Source: Solirubrobacterales bacterium
GTDB taxonomy: Bacteria; Actinomycetota; Thermoleophilia; Solirubrobacterales; 70-9
Direction: 5' to 3'
DNA: 64,000 bases
Assembly: GCA_025936755.1 (NCBI GenBank)
Contig: JAICSS010000008.1
Coordinates: 1-64,000 of the forward strand
A program made the translations under genes and the position numbers. The notes beneath the pieces were generated by a model. That model was not told the DNA's origin, did no database searches, and was given only the letters and a program-made list of their open reading frames with translations. This document shows, piece after piece, positions 43,809-52,778 of this stretch. Every line of letters begins with the position of its first letter. Positions within the stretch are counted from its first letter, which is position 1.

Positions 43809-44924
43809 ATGGCCGACTCGGCGCTGGGACGACTGCGCATCCTCGACTTTTCCCGCGTCCTCGCCGGCCCGCTGGCGACGATGACCCTGGCCGACCTCGG
43901 CGCCGAGGTGACGAAGGTCGAGCGGCCCGGGAGCGGCGACGACACCCGCGCCTGGGGCCCGCCCCACGACTCGGAGGGCGAGGCGACCTACTTCCAGGCG
44001 GTCAACCGCAACAAGCGCAGCCTCGCGCTCGACCTGCGGGACCCCGGCGACCTGGCGGAGGCGCGGCGGCTGGCGCTCGCCGGCGACGTCCTCGTCGAGA
44101 ACTTCCGGCCCGGGCTGATGGACGAGCTCGGCCTCGGCTACGGGGAGCTGGCGCGGGAGAACCCGCGCCTCGTCTACTGCTCGGTCACCGGCTTCGGCGG
44201 CAGCGGCGCCGGGGCCGAGCTGCCGGGGTACGACCTCCTGGTCCAGGCCCTGGGCGGCCTGATGAGCCTCACCGGGGAGCCCGACGGCGAGCCGCTGAAG
44301 GTCGGCGTCGCCCTCGTCGACGTGATCGCCGGCCTCTACGCCGCGGTCGGCATCCTCGCCGCGCTCGAGCACCGTCGCGAGAGCGGCGAGGGGCAGCGGG
44401 TCGAGGTCGACCTGCTCTCGGCCCTGCTCGCCGGTCTCGTCAACCAGAGCTCCGCCTACACCGTCGCCGGCGTCGTGCCGGGGCGGATCGGCAACCGCCA
44501 CCCCAGCATCGCCCCATACGAACTGCTGCGCTGCGGCGAGGGCGAGATCGTCCTCGCGGTCGGCAACGACCGCCAGTTCGCCGAGCTCTGCGAGGCGACC
44601 GGCGAACCGGGCCTGGCGGCCGATCCACGCTTCGCCACCAACCCCGCCCGGGTCGAGAACCGAGATGAGCTGCGCGAGCAGCTCGAATCGGCGTTCCATC
44701 ACAAGTCCGCGACCGAGTGGGTCGAGCTGCTGCGAGCCCGCCGCGTCCCCGCCGGACTCGTCAACGACATCGGAGCCGCATTCGAGCTCGCCGCCGAGAT
44801 CGGCCTCGACCCGATCGTCGAGATACCCCGCAAGGGCGGCGACCCGGTCCGCCTCCCCCGTAACCCGATCGGCCTCTCGAAGACGCCCCCGACCTACCGC
44901 CTGCCGCCGCCGCGACTACCCTGA
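43809..44924 (+). CDS. CaiB/BaiF family CoA-transferase
   Basis: A 371-residue class III CoA-transferase. It has LRILDFSRVLAGPLATMTLADLGAEVTKVERP, NRNKRSLALDLRDPGD, DVLVENFRPGLMDELGLGY and the catalytic Asp region PGYDLLVQALGGLMSLTG. The C-terminal GIPRK-like substrate loop and PVRLPRNPIGLSKTPP end are standard. Divergent pairing with gcdH suggests succinyl-CoA:glutarate CoA-transferase activity. The 44-base divergent spacer must hold both promoters. Confidence 0.88.
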   Translation: MADSALGRLRILDFSRVLAGPLATMTLADLGAEVTKVERPGSGDDTRAWGPPHDSEGEATYFQAVNRNKRSLALDLRDPGDLAEARRLALAGDVLVENFRPGLMDELGLGYGELARENPRLVYCSVTGFGGSGAGAELPGYDLLVQALGGLMSLTGEPDGEPLKVGVALVDVIAGLYAAVGILAALEHRRESGEGQRVEVDLLSALLAGLVNQSSAYTVAGVVPGRIGNRHPSIAPYELLRCGEGEIVLAVGNDRQFAELCEATGEPGLAADPRFATNPARVENRDELREQLESAFHHKSATEWVELLRARRVPAGLVNDIGAAFELAAEIGLDPIVEIPRKGGDPVRLPRNPIGLSKTPPTYRLPPPRLP

Positions 44925-44929
44925 GGCCG

Positions 44930-45880
44930 GTGCGGGTCCTTGTCGTCACCAACTTCATGCCCGACGCCTCGGCCCCGCAGCGGGGGCGCTGGGTCCGCGA
45001 CCAGGTCGATCAGGTCCGCCGGCGGGGGATCGAGGTCGACCTCTTCGAATTCGCCCGCGGCCGCGACGAGTACCTGCCGGCGACCCGGCGCCTGCGCTCG
45101 CTGCTGCGCCGGGAGCGCTTCGACCTCGTCCACGCCCACTACGGGCTGGCGGGATGGGTGGCGCGGCTGGCCGGGGCGAGGCCGCTGGTCGTCACCTTCC
45201 ACGGCACCGACGTCCGCCACCACCTCGTCGGCCACCTCTCGCGCCGGCTCGCCTGGCGGGTCGACCTCGTCGCCGGGGTCTCGCGGGCGCTGTTCGAGGC
45301 CGAGGACGGGCGGCCGGGACTGCCCGCGGTGCCGGGCTCGGCGGTCCTTCCCTGCGGGCCTGACCTGAGTCGCTTCGAGCCGATCCCCCGCGAGCGGGCG
45401 CGGCGCGAGCTGGGTCTCGACCCCGAGGGGGCCTACCTCTTCTTCCCCGCCAACCCGGCGCGGCCGGAGAAGCGCCACGACCGCGCCGCCGAGGTGGCGG
45501 CGGCCTGCGGCGCCGACCTCCTCACCGGCGGCTCGATCGAGCCCGCGCAGATGCCGCTCTGGCTCAACGCCGCCAACGCCGTCCTCGTCACCTCCGACTA
45601 CGAGGGCTTCGGGATGGCCGCGATCGAGGCGCTCGCCTGCGAGGTCCCGGTCCTCTCGACCGACGTCGGCGTCGCCCCCTACGCCCTCGGCGGAATCGAC
45701 GGCTGCCTCTGCGCCCCCTTCGACGCGGGCGCCTGGACCGAGCTGGCACGACGACACCTGGCGAGGCCGGACCCCCGCGTCGCCGGCGCGGCGCGGGCGG
45801 CGACCCTCTCGGCCGCCGGGATGGCGGAGCGGGTGATCGAGGCCTACGAGGCGGTCCTCGCCGGAGCAGAGGTAGATTGA
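44930..45880 (+). CDS. GT4-type glycosyltransferase
   Basis: A 316-residue glycosyltransferase starting at GTG, five bases after the CoA-transferase stop. The N-terminal domain begins RVLVVTNFMPDASAPQRGRWVRDQ and contains LVHAHYGLAGWVARLAG and VVTFHGTDVRHHL. The donor-binding half has FFPANPARPEKRHDRA and VTSDYEGFGMAAIEALACEVPVLSTDVG with the E-x7-E motif. It probably acts in polysaccharide or glycolipid synthesis. It is shorter than most GT4 enzymes but both lobes are present. Confidence 0.85.
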   Translation: MRVLVVTNFMPDASAPQRGRWVRDQVDQVRRRGIEVDLFEFARGRDEYLPATRRLRSLLRRERFDLVHAHYGLAGWVARLAGARPLVVTFHGTDVRHHLVGHLSRRLAWRVDLVAGVSRALFEAEDGRPGLPAVPGSAVLPCGPDLSRFEPIPRERARRELGLDPEGAYLFFPANPARPEKRHDRAAEVAAACGADLLTGGSIEPAQMPLWLNAANAVLVTSDYEGFGMAAIEALACEVPVLSTDVGVAPYALGGIDGCLCAPFDAGAWTELARRHLARPDPRVAGAARAATLSAAGMAERVIEAYEAVLAGAEVD

Positions 45881-45886
45881 GGCTCG

Positions 45887-46258
45887 ATGAGCGCTGAACC
45901 GGGTGCAGCGAGCGAGGACCTCGAGGGCCGGATCCGCGAGGCGGAGCGGCGTCTGGAGGAGGCCGCGACGCTCGCCGCCGAGGCCGAGAGACGGGCCGAA
46001 GCGGAGATCGAGGCGCTGGAAGCCGACCTGCAGCGCGAGCGCGAGGAGAAGGAGCGAGCGCTGGCGGCGGCCGAGGAGCGGCTGGGCGAGATCGAAACCC
46101 AGGTGGAGGCGGCCGAGCAGCGGGTCGAGGCGGCGGAGCGCCGAGCCGGCACCGCCGAGGAGACGATCGCCGACGAGCTGGCGCGGGCCCGCGAGGGCGC
46201 CGCGACCTGGCTGCGGGGACAGCTCGAGGCGCTGCGCCGGGAGGCGGAGGGCCGATAG
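45887..46258 (+). CDS. coiled-coil protein, unknown
   Basis: A 123-residue protein that is almost wholly a charged alpha-helical coiled coil (Glu/Ala/Arg heptads from about 12 to 100, for example LEADLQREREEKERALAAAEERL), ending TWLRGQLEALRREAEGR. There is no signal peptide or membrane segment. It lies between the glycosyltransferase and nadB in one direction and its stop overlaps the inferred nadB start. Function cannot be assigned. Confidence 0.6.
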   Translation: MSAEPGAASEDLEGRIREAERRLEEAATLAAEAERRAEAEIEALEADLQREREEKERALAAAEERLGEIETQVEAAEQRVEAAERRAGTAEETIADELARAREGAATWLRGQLEALRREAEGR

Positions 46259-47700
46259 CCGCGATCGGCGAGTTCGACGTCGCCGTCGTCGGCGGCGGCG
46301 CCGCCGGTCTCTGGAGCGCGCTGCGGGCGGCCGAGCAGGGCGCTCGCACCTGCCTCGTCTCCCGCACCCCGCTCTCGCAGAGCGCCAGCTACTGGGCCCA
46401 GGGCGGCCTCGCGGCGGCGCTCGAACCCGACGACTCCCCCGAGCGCCACGCCGCCGACACGATCGCCGCCGGTCGCGGCCTCTGCCGCAGCTCGGCGGTG
46501 CGGGCGCTGGTCGAGGAGGCGCCGGCCGCCGTCCGCGACCTGATCGCCCGCGGCGTCGTCTTCGACCTCGACCACGAGGGGCGGCTGGCGCTGGGGCTGG
46601 AGGGCGGTCACGCCCACCGCCGCATCGTCCACGCCGGCGGCAGCCAGACCGGCTACGAGCTGACCTCGAAGCTCGCCAGGTGGGTGGCCGCGGAGGAGCG
46701 GGTCGAGGTGATGGAGCGGACCTCGGCGGTGGCGCTGTGGAGCGACGGCGAGCGCTGCCACGGGGTTGTCACCGGCAGCGGCGAGGTGGCGGCGCGGGCG
46801 ACGATCCTCGCCACCGGCGGCGCCGCGGCGCTGTGGCGGCGGACGACCAACCCGCGCGGGGCGATCGGGGCGGGACCGGTGCTGGCCTCGCTCGCCGGCG
46901 CCGACCTCGCCGATCTCGAGTTCTGCCAGTTCCACCCGACCGCGCTGGCGCTGCCCGGAACCGCGCACGACGGGGCCCTGATCACCGAGGCGATCCGCGG
47001 CGAGGGCGCGAAGCTGCTCGGCGCCGGCGGCGAGCGCTTCACCGACGAGCTGGCGCCGCGCGACGCGGTGACGGCGGCGATCCTCGAGCAGATGCGGACC
47101 GACGGCTCGGCCGCGGTCGACCTCGACCTGCGCGAAATCGACCCGGCCCGCTTCCCCAACGTCTTCGCCTCCCTTGCCGAGGCGGGGCTCGACCCGCAGA
47201 GCCGGCCGGTGCCCGTCGCCCCCGCCGCCCACTACACGATGGGCGGGATCGCGGTCGACGTCGACGGCCGCTCCTCGCTGCCGGGCCTCTACGCCGTCGG
47301 CGAGTGCTCCTGCACCGGCCTCCACGGCGCCAACCGCCTCGCCTCCAACTCGCTCAGCGAGTGCTTCGTCTTCGGCGGCCGCGCCGCGACGGCGGCGATC
47401 GCGGAGGAAGCGACGCCGAGCCGGCCCGAGCCGCCCGAGCGGCGCTTCGAGCCGCCGAGCGACGAGACCCGCGACGCGGTCTGGCGCTACGCCGGGCCGA
47501 TGCGCAATCCCGACGACCTGGCGCGGCTGATCTCCAACCCCTATCCGCTGGCGCGGGCGATCGGCGCCAGCGCCCTCGACCGCCGCGAGTCCCGCGGCGG
47601 CCACCTGCGCCGCGACTGCCCCGACACGGACCCATCCCTTGACGGGATCCATGTCGTTGTCCACCCAGACGCCAGCGTCAGCGAGGAAACTTGGCTCTGA
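46255..47700 (+). CDS. nadB: L-aspartate oxidase, probable non-canonical start
   Basis: First enzyme of NAD synthesis from aspartate. The FAD fold EFDVAVVGGGAAGLWSALRA lies upstream of the first in-frame GTG (46498), so that start would destroy the enzyme. No ATG, GTG or TTG precedes it; an ATA at 46255, overlapping the previous stop (ATAG) and following GGAGGCGGAGGG, is the best candidate (CTG 46207 is another). Other marks: SYWAQGGLAAAL, FCQFHPTAL, RDAVTAAI, HYTMGGIAVD and HGANRLASNSLSEC. The C-terminal helical region is short. nadA and nadC are not here. Confidence 0.82.
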   Translation: MAAIGEFDVAVVGGGAAGLWSALRAAEQGARTCLVSRTPLSQSASYWAQGGLAAALEPDDSPERHAADTIAAGRGLCRSSAVRALVEEAPAAVRDLIARGVVFDLDHEGRLALGLEGGHAHRRIVHAGGSQTGYELTSKLARWVAAEERVEVMERTSAVALWSDGERCHGVVTGSGEVAARATILATGGAAALWRRTTNPRGAIGAGPVLASLAGADLADLEFCQFHPTALALPGTAHDGALITEAIRGEGAKLLGAGGERFTDELAPRDAVTAAILEQMRTDGSAAVDLDLREIDPARFPNVFASLAEAGLDPQSRPVPVAPAAHYTMGGIAVDVDGRSSLPGLYAVGECSCTGLHGANRLASNSLSECFVFGGRAATAAIAEEATPSRPEPPERRFEPPSDETRDAVWRYAGPMRNPDDLARLISNPYPLARAIGASALDRRESRGGHLRRDCPDTDPSLDGIHVVVHPDASVSEETWL

Positions 47701-47728
47701 GGCAGGCGGCCTCGGATAGCGTCGCTCC

Positions 47729-49708
47729 ATGCTCCTAGGAGTCGACGTCGGCGGGACCTTCACCGACGCGGTCCTGCTCGACGGCGGCGAGGTCCACACC
47801 GCCAAGGTGCCGACGACGCCGCGGCAGGAGTCGGTCGGGGTCATGCGGGCGGTCGAGAGGGTGCTGCGCCGGGCGGGCGCCGCCGCGAGCGGCGTCGACG
47901 TCTTCGCCCACGGGATGACGGTCGGCACCAACGCCCTGCTCGAGGAACGGGGGGCGACGACGGCGCTGGTCGCCACCGGCGGCTTCGCCGACCTGCTGGA
48001 GATCGGTCGCCAGAACCGGCCGCATCTCTACCGCCTCTGCGCGCCGAAGCCGACCCCGCTGGTGACGCCGGAGCGGCGCTTCGAGGCGAGCGAGCGGGTC
48101 GGCCCGGACGGGGTCGTCGAGCCGCTGCCCGGGGACGAGCCCGAGCGCCTCGCCGCGGCCGTCGAGGCCAGCGGCGCCGAGGCCGTCGCGGTCTGCCTCC
48201 TCTTCTCCTATCTCGACCCGAGCCACGAGCGGCGGATCGCCGAGCACCTGAGGCGGCGCCTGCCCGGCGTCCACGTCTCCGCCTCGCACGAGGTCCTGCC
48301 CCGCTTCCGCGAGTACGAGCGCTGCTCCACCACCGTGATCGACGCCTACCTGAGCCCGCTGCTCGGCCGCTACCTCGGGGCGTTGGGCGAGGCCGCGACC
48401 GACGCCGGATTGCCGCAGCCGCTGGTGATGAGCTCCTCCGGCGGCGTCGCCCCCGCCGGGGAGGCGGCGCGGGCCGGGGCCTGGAGCGTCCTCTCCGGGC
48501 CGGCGGGCGGAGCCGTCGGCGCCGGGCTCCTCGCCGGCCTCAGCGGCGACGGCAACGCCCTCGGCTTCGACATGGGCGGCACCTCCTGCGACGTCTGCGT
48601 GGTCGAAGACGGCGAGGTGCGGCGGACCGACGAGCGCGAGATCGGCGGCCGCCCGATCCAGCTGCCGATGGTCGACGTCCACACGGTCGGCGCCGGCGGC
48701 GGCTCGATCGGCTGGGCCGACAGCGGCGGGGCGCTGCAGGTGGGGCCGCGGTCGGCCGGCGCCGACCCCGGGCCCGCCTGCTACGGCCGCGGCGGCGCCG
48801 AGCCGACGGTCACCGACGCCAACCTCATGCTCGGCCGCCTCGGCGGCGGCTCGGAGCTTGCGGGCGGGGTCGCCCTCGACGTCGAGGCCGCCGAGCACGC
48901 GGTCGGGCAGCTCGCGGATTCGCTCGGCCTCGACCCGCGCGAGACCGCCGCCGGCATCCTCCGCGTCGCCGACCAGGAGATGGTGCGGGCGCTGCGGGTG
49001 GTCACGGTCGAGCGCGGAGTCGATCCGCGCGGCTTCGCGCTGCTGCCCTTCGGCGGCGCCGGCCCGATGCACGCGGCGGCGATCGCCGAAGAGCTGGAGA
49101 TCGGGACGATCCTCTGCCCCCGGGCCGGCGGCGTCCTCTCCGCCCTCGGCCTCTGCGCCTCCGAGCGCCGCCGCGACACCGTACGGACGGTGATGATGAG
49201 CGAAGGCGAGATGACGGCGGAGCGCATCGCCGCGACGGTGGGCTCGATGATCGAGGAGACCGGAGCGGGGCTCGACGAGGCCCGGCCGCGACTGACCTAC
49301 AAGCTCCGCTACGCCGGTCAGGCCTTCGAGCTGCCGGTGCCGGGGCCGCCCGACCCCGACCCGGCCGAGCTGCGGGAGGCCTTCGAAGGCCTTCACGGCG
49401 AGCGCTACGGACACGTCGACCGCGAGGGCGAGGTGGTCCTCGTCGACATCGAGCTGGCGATGGCGGTGCCGGGACCGGCGCCGCGGCCGGCCGCGGCCCC
49501 AGGGGGAGCGGTCGAGCGCGGCCACCGGCGGGTCCTCTTCGACGGCGAGTGGATCGAGACGCCGGTCCTGCGCGGCGAGCCCGCCGCCGGCAGCGAGGCC
49601 GAGGGGCCGCTCGTCTTCGAGCTGCCCGAGGCGACCTTCGTCGTCCCGCCCGGCTGGAGCACGAGCGTCGACGAGCACGGAACGATCGTGAGCCGATGGA
49701 CCCGATAG
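47729..49708 (+). CDS. hyuA: hydantoinase/oxoprolinase subunit A
   Basis: A 659-residue ATP-dependent HyuA-type subunit. The N-terminus has the actin-like phosphate loop GVDVGGTFTDAVL and HGMTVGTNALLEERGA. The central part has FDMGGTSCDVCVVEDG and DVHTVGAGGGSIGW, and the C-terminal part ends in the family beta domain. The pair HyuA/HyuB hydrolyses N-methylhydantoin, 5-oxoproline or related cyclic amides, or acetone in carboxylase relatives; the substrate is not determinable. It overlaps hyuB by 13 bases. Confidence 0.93.
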   Translation: MLLGVDVGGTFTDAVLLDGGEVHTAKVPTTPRQESVGVMRAVERVLRRAGAAASGVDVFAHGMTVGTNALLEERGATTALVATGGFADLLEIGRQNRPHLYRLCAPKPTPLVTPERRFEASERVGPDGVVEPLPGDEPERLAAAVEASGAEAVAVCLLFSYLDPSHERRIAEHLRRRLPGVHVSASHEVLPRFREYERCSTTVIDAYLSPLLGRYLGALGEAATDAGLPQPLVMSSSGGVAPAGEAARAGAWSVLSGPAGGAVGAGLLAGLSGDGNALGFDMGGTSCDVCVVEDGEVRRTDEREIGGRPIQLPMVDVHTVGAGGGSIGWADSGGALQVGPRSAGADPGPACYGRGGAEPTVTDANLMLGRLGGGSELAGGVALDVEAAEHAVGQLADSLGLDPRETAAGILRVADQEMVRALRVVTVERGVDPRGFALLPFGGAGPMHAAAIAEELEIGTILCPRAGGVLSALGLCASERRRDTVRTVMMSEGEMTAERIAATVGSMIEETGAGLDEARPRLTYKLRYAGQAFELPVPGPPDPDPAELREAFEGLHGERYGHVDREGEVVLVDIELAMAVPGPAPRPAAAPGGAVERGHRRVLFDGEWIETPVLRGEPAAGSEAEGPLVFELPEATFVVPPGWSTSVDEHGTIVSRWTR

Positions 49709-51192
49709 CCCTCCAGGTCCTGGTCGGCGGCCTGCGCGCCGCCTGCGACGAGATGGGGGCGACGCTGATCCGCTCCGCCTACTCGGCGAACGTCAAGGAG
49801 CGCCACGACTGCTCGACCGCCCTCTTCGACCCCGCCGGGGAGCTGGTGATGCAGGCCGAGCACATCCCCGTCCACCTCGGCTCGATGCCCGACGCCGTCG
49901 CCGCCGTCCTCGGCGAGGACCACGAGCCCGGCCGCAGCTGGATCCTCAACGACCCCTACCGCGGCGGCACCCACCTACCCGACGTCACCCTCGTCTCCCC
50001 CATCTTCGCCGCCGGCGAGTTGCTCGGGTTCGCCGCCAGCCGCGCCCACCATGCCGACGTCGGCGGCCCGACCCCGGGCTCGATGCCGGCCTTCTCCCGC
50101 ACCCTCGAGGAAGAGGGGGTGGTGATCCCGCCCACCGTCGCCGGCAAGGAGACGCTGGAGAAGCTCGCCTCGCGGATGCGGATGCCGCGGCAGCGCCTCG
50201 CCGACCTGCGCGCGCAGGAGGCGGCGAACCGAGTCGGGGTGCTGCGCCTGCGGGAGCTGTGCACGAGCCTGGGCACTGCAGAGCTTCGAGAGGGGATGGC
50301 CGAGATCCTCGCCTACACCGAGCGCCGCACCCGCGCGGCCCTGGCCGAGCTGCCCGACGGCAGCTACCGGGCCGAGGACGTGCTCGAGGCCGACTGGGAC
50401 GGCGCCGAGCGCGACCTGCGCCTGCGGCTGGAGGCGACGATCGCCGGCGAGGAGCTGCGCCTCGACTTCAGCGGCACCGGCGAGCAGGTCGAGGGCAACC
50501 TCAACTGCCCGCTCTCGGTGACGAAGTCGGCCGCCTTCTTCGCCGTCCGCGTCCTCACCGACCCCGACGGCCCGCCCTCGGCCGGGGCGCATCGCCCGAT
50601 CGAGGTCCTCGCCCCCTCCGGGTCGCTCCTCAACGCCCGCTTCCCCGCCGCCGTCGCCGCCGGCAACGTCGAGACCTCGAGCCGGGTCGCCGACCTCGTC
50701 CTCGCCGCCCTCTCGCAGGCGCGGCCGGGCCCCGCCCAGGGCCAGGGGACGATGAACAACCTGACCCTCGCCAACGACGAGTTCACCTACTACGAGACGC
50801 TCGGCGGCGGTCAGGGCGCCTGTCCCGAGGCCGACGGCCCCAGCGCGATCCACGTGGCGATGTCGAACACGCTGAACACGCCGGCCGAGGCGCTGGAGAC
50901 CGAGTTCCCGCTGCGGGTGCGCGAGCTGGCGCTGCGCCGCCGCAGCGGCGGCGCGGGCACCCACCGCGGCGGGGACGGGATCGTCCGCGAGATCGAGGCC
51001 CTGGCGCCGATGCGCTTCAGCCTGATCACCGAGCGCCGCCGCCACCTGCCGCGCGGCGCCGGCGGGGGCGAAGACGGCGCCGCCGGGGTCAACCTGCTGA
51101 ACGGCTCGCCGCTGCCGGCGAAGGCGGAGGGGAATCTGGCTCCTGGAGACCGGCTCAGGCTCGAAACGCCGGGCGGCGGCGGGTGGACTTAG
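49696..51192 (+). CDS. hyuB: hydantoinase subunit B
   Basis: A 498-residue HyuB-type subunit starting at ATG 49696 inside the hyuA 3' end (MDPIALQVLVGGLRAACDEMG). Diagnostic stretches are STALFDPAGELVMQAEHIPVHLGSMP, LNDPYRGGTHLPDVTL, HHADVGGPTPGSMP and the C-terminal GGDGIVREIEALAPMRFSLITERR. Together with HyuA it forms the heteromeric cyclic-amide hydrolase. Both subunits look intact. Confidence 0.93.
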   Translation: MDPIALQVLVGGLRAACDEMGATLIRSAYSANVKERHDCSTALFDPAGELVMQAEHIPVHLGSMPDAVAAVLGEDHEPGRSWILNDPYRGGTHLPDVTLVSPIFAAGELLGFAASRAHHADVGGPTPGSMPAFSRTLEEEGVVIPPTVAGKETLEKLASRMRMPRQRLADLRAQEAANRVGVLRLRELCTSLGTAELREGMAEILAYTERRTRAALAELPDGSYRAEDVLEADWDGAERDLRLRLEATIAGEELRLDFSGTGEQVEGNLNCPLSVTKSAAFFAVRVLTDPDGPPSAGAHRPIEVLAPSGSLLNARFPAAVAAGNVETSSRVADLVLAALSQARPGPAQGQGTMNNLTLANDEFTYYETLGGGQGACPEADGPSAIHVAMSNTLNTPAEALETEFPLRVRELALRRRSGGAGTHRGGDGIVREIEALAPMRFSLITERRRHLPRGAGGGEDGAAGVNLLNGSPLPAKAEGNLAPGDRLRLETPGGGGWT

Positions 51193-51234
51193 CTCACACT
51201 GGGGTCATATTTCGCAAATTTCCCGGTTTTTTAG

Positions 51235-51262
51235 TTGAGATTTCGCTGCACTTCTCTAGAAT
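51235..51262 (+). promoter_or_regulatory. sigma-70-type promoter for the DUF1802 gene
   Basis: TTGAGA (51235-51240), a 16-base spacer and TAGAAT (51257-51262) form a good housekeeping promoter in an otherwise GC-rich setting. Transcription would start near 51269, leaving a leader of about 88 bases before the ATG at 51357. The gap 51193-51356 contains nothing else evident. Confidence 0.65.
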
Positions 51263-51356
51263 GCGCGCCTCCGGGCGGGCGGAAACGGCCCTCGCAGGCC
51301 AAGGTTCAACGCGCCCAGCCCCGACTGCGACTAACGAATCTTCCTGGATCAATTCA

Positions 51357-51986
51357 ATGCCGATCGCTCTCAAGGAATGGGCTGTAACGGTCCGCGCTCT
51401 CGCGGAGGGCGAGCAGCTGCTTACCCTGCGCAAGGGCGGCATCCGCGAGGAGAACAAGCACTTCGAGCTCGAGCACGAGCGCTTCTTCCTCTACCCGACC
51501 TTCGACCACCAGCGGAACAACCTGGTCCGCGAATCCCACCACCCGGAGCTGCGCCGCGCGCTCGAGGAGGGTGTCTGGCCCGACGAGGAGCCGCCGCCGC
51601 GGGCGCTGCTCCAGGACGGCGGCATCCCCCAGCCCGACCGCGTCCGCCTGCGCGCCTGGGCCGAAGTGGTCGAGCACGTCACGATCAACGACCGCCGCAG
51701 CCTCGACGCGCTCTCGCCGTACTACATCTGGACCCCCGACTACGCCGAAAAGCGGCTGGCCTGGAAGCGGCGGCACCCGCTGCACGTGCTGCTGCTGCGG
51801 GTCCACCGGATCCCGCGCCCGGTCACGGTCCGCGTCCGCGACGAGTACCACGGCTGCCGCTCCTGGGTCGAGATCGACCGCGAACTTCCCTTCGAGGGCA
51901 CGCCGGTGATGGCCGACGAAGAGTTCGACCGCGCCCGCGAAGAGATTCGCGATAGATGCGGCGCTTCTGAACCCCTCCTGGTCTAG
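51357..51986 (+). CDS. DUF1802 family protein
   Basis: A 209-residue soluble protein. The first residues PIALKEWAVTVRALAEGEQLLTLRKGGI and the FELEHERFFLYPTFDHQR segment match the DUF1802 type. A second half contains LSPYYIWTPDYAEKRLAWKRRHPLHVLLLRVHRI and a final LPFEGTPVMADEEFD. Biochemical role unknown in the family as I know it. It has its own promoter and a ~90-base leader, and stands alone between hyuB and a peptidase-like gene. Confidence 0.82.
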   Translation: MPIALKEWAVTVRALAEGEQLLTLRKGGIREENKHFELEHERFFLYPTFDHQRNNLVRESHHPELRRALEEGVWPDEEPPPRALLQDGGIPQPDRVRLRAWAEVVEHVTINDRRSLDALSPYYIWTPDYAEKRLAWKRRHPLHVLLLRVHRIPRPVTVRVRDEYHGCRSWVEIDRELPFEGTPVMADEEFDRAREEIRDRCGASEPLLV

Positions 51987-52016
51987 ACAACCCCTTGCCT
52001 CGTTAGCCTCGCCTCG

Positions 52017-52775
52017 ATGAGCTGGGTCGAGACCGAGAGCCTGAGCTTTACCGCGCGGCACGACTCCGACGACTCCGCCTTCGCCGAGCGCACGCTCGAC
52101 CGCCTCGAGGAGCTGCGGCTGCGGCTGGAAGACCGCTTCGAGCGGGTGCCGGAGGAGGTGACGATCGTCGTCCACACCAACCCGATCTGGCTGACCGCCG
52201 CCCACCCCTTCCTGCCCGCCGCCCGCTGGTCGGCGGCCCCGGCCGGGCGCCGCTACCTCGCCGGCTGGCCGATGTCGACCGAGCTGCACGTGCTCAACGA
52301 TCCCCACATGGAACGCCGGGCCGCGGGCGACGACTCCTACGAAGCCCTCCGCGGCACCGCCGAGCGCCTCTACGCGCAGATGACGATCGCCGCCAACAAC
52401 ACCGCCCTCCCCCCCTCCTGGACCCCGCGCCGCTTCGCCCGCTACCTGCGCTGGGCCTGGCTGGTCGAAGGCGGCGCCCAGTACTTCTCCCGCCAGGTCG
52501 GCCTCTACCGCGCCGCGACGATCCGCCGCCTGCGCGAGAGCGCCCGCCCCTCCTTCCCGCCCTCGCGCCGCGACGCCGTCATCCTCGGCGGCACGATCTT
52601 CGACCTGCTCGAGAACGAACGGGGTCCCGAGGCCTGCGAGCGCCTCGTCGACAAGCTCCTCCCCCAGGGCCCCGAGGTACAGCTCGAAGACGCCTTCGAC
52701 GCCCGCTTCCGCGAGATCGAGGACGCCTGGCGCGATTACCTGCGCGAAATGGTCCGCGGCCCGGTCGCGGTCTGA
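52017..52775 (+). CDS. peptidase-MA-like protein lacking the zinc motif
   Basis: A 252-residue protein. Its layout recalls gluzincin peptidases of the MA-like group: the late segment WAWLVEGGAQYFSRQ corresponds to the usual W-LxEGLAEYF third-ligand helix. The HExxH helix that should precede it is absent; the corresponding region reads RGTAERLYAQMTIAANN. It is probably a non-catalytic relative. There is no signal peptide. It is convergent with the DUF2007 gene three bases away. Function unknown. Confidence 0.6.
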   Translation: MSWVETESLSFTARHDSDDSAFAERTLDRLEELRLRLEDRFERVPEEVTIVVHTNPIWLTAAHPFLPAARWSAAPAGRRYLAGWPMSTELHVLNDPHMERRAAGDDSYEALRGTAERLYAQMTIAANNTALPPSWTPRRFARYLRWAWLVEGGAQYFSRQVGLYRAATIRRLRESARPSFPPSRRDAVILGGTIFDLLENERGPEACERLVDKLLPQGPEVQLEDAFDARFREIEDAWRDYLREMVRGPVAV

Positions 52776-52778
52776 AGC

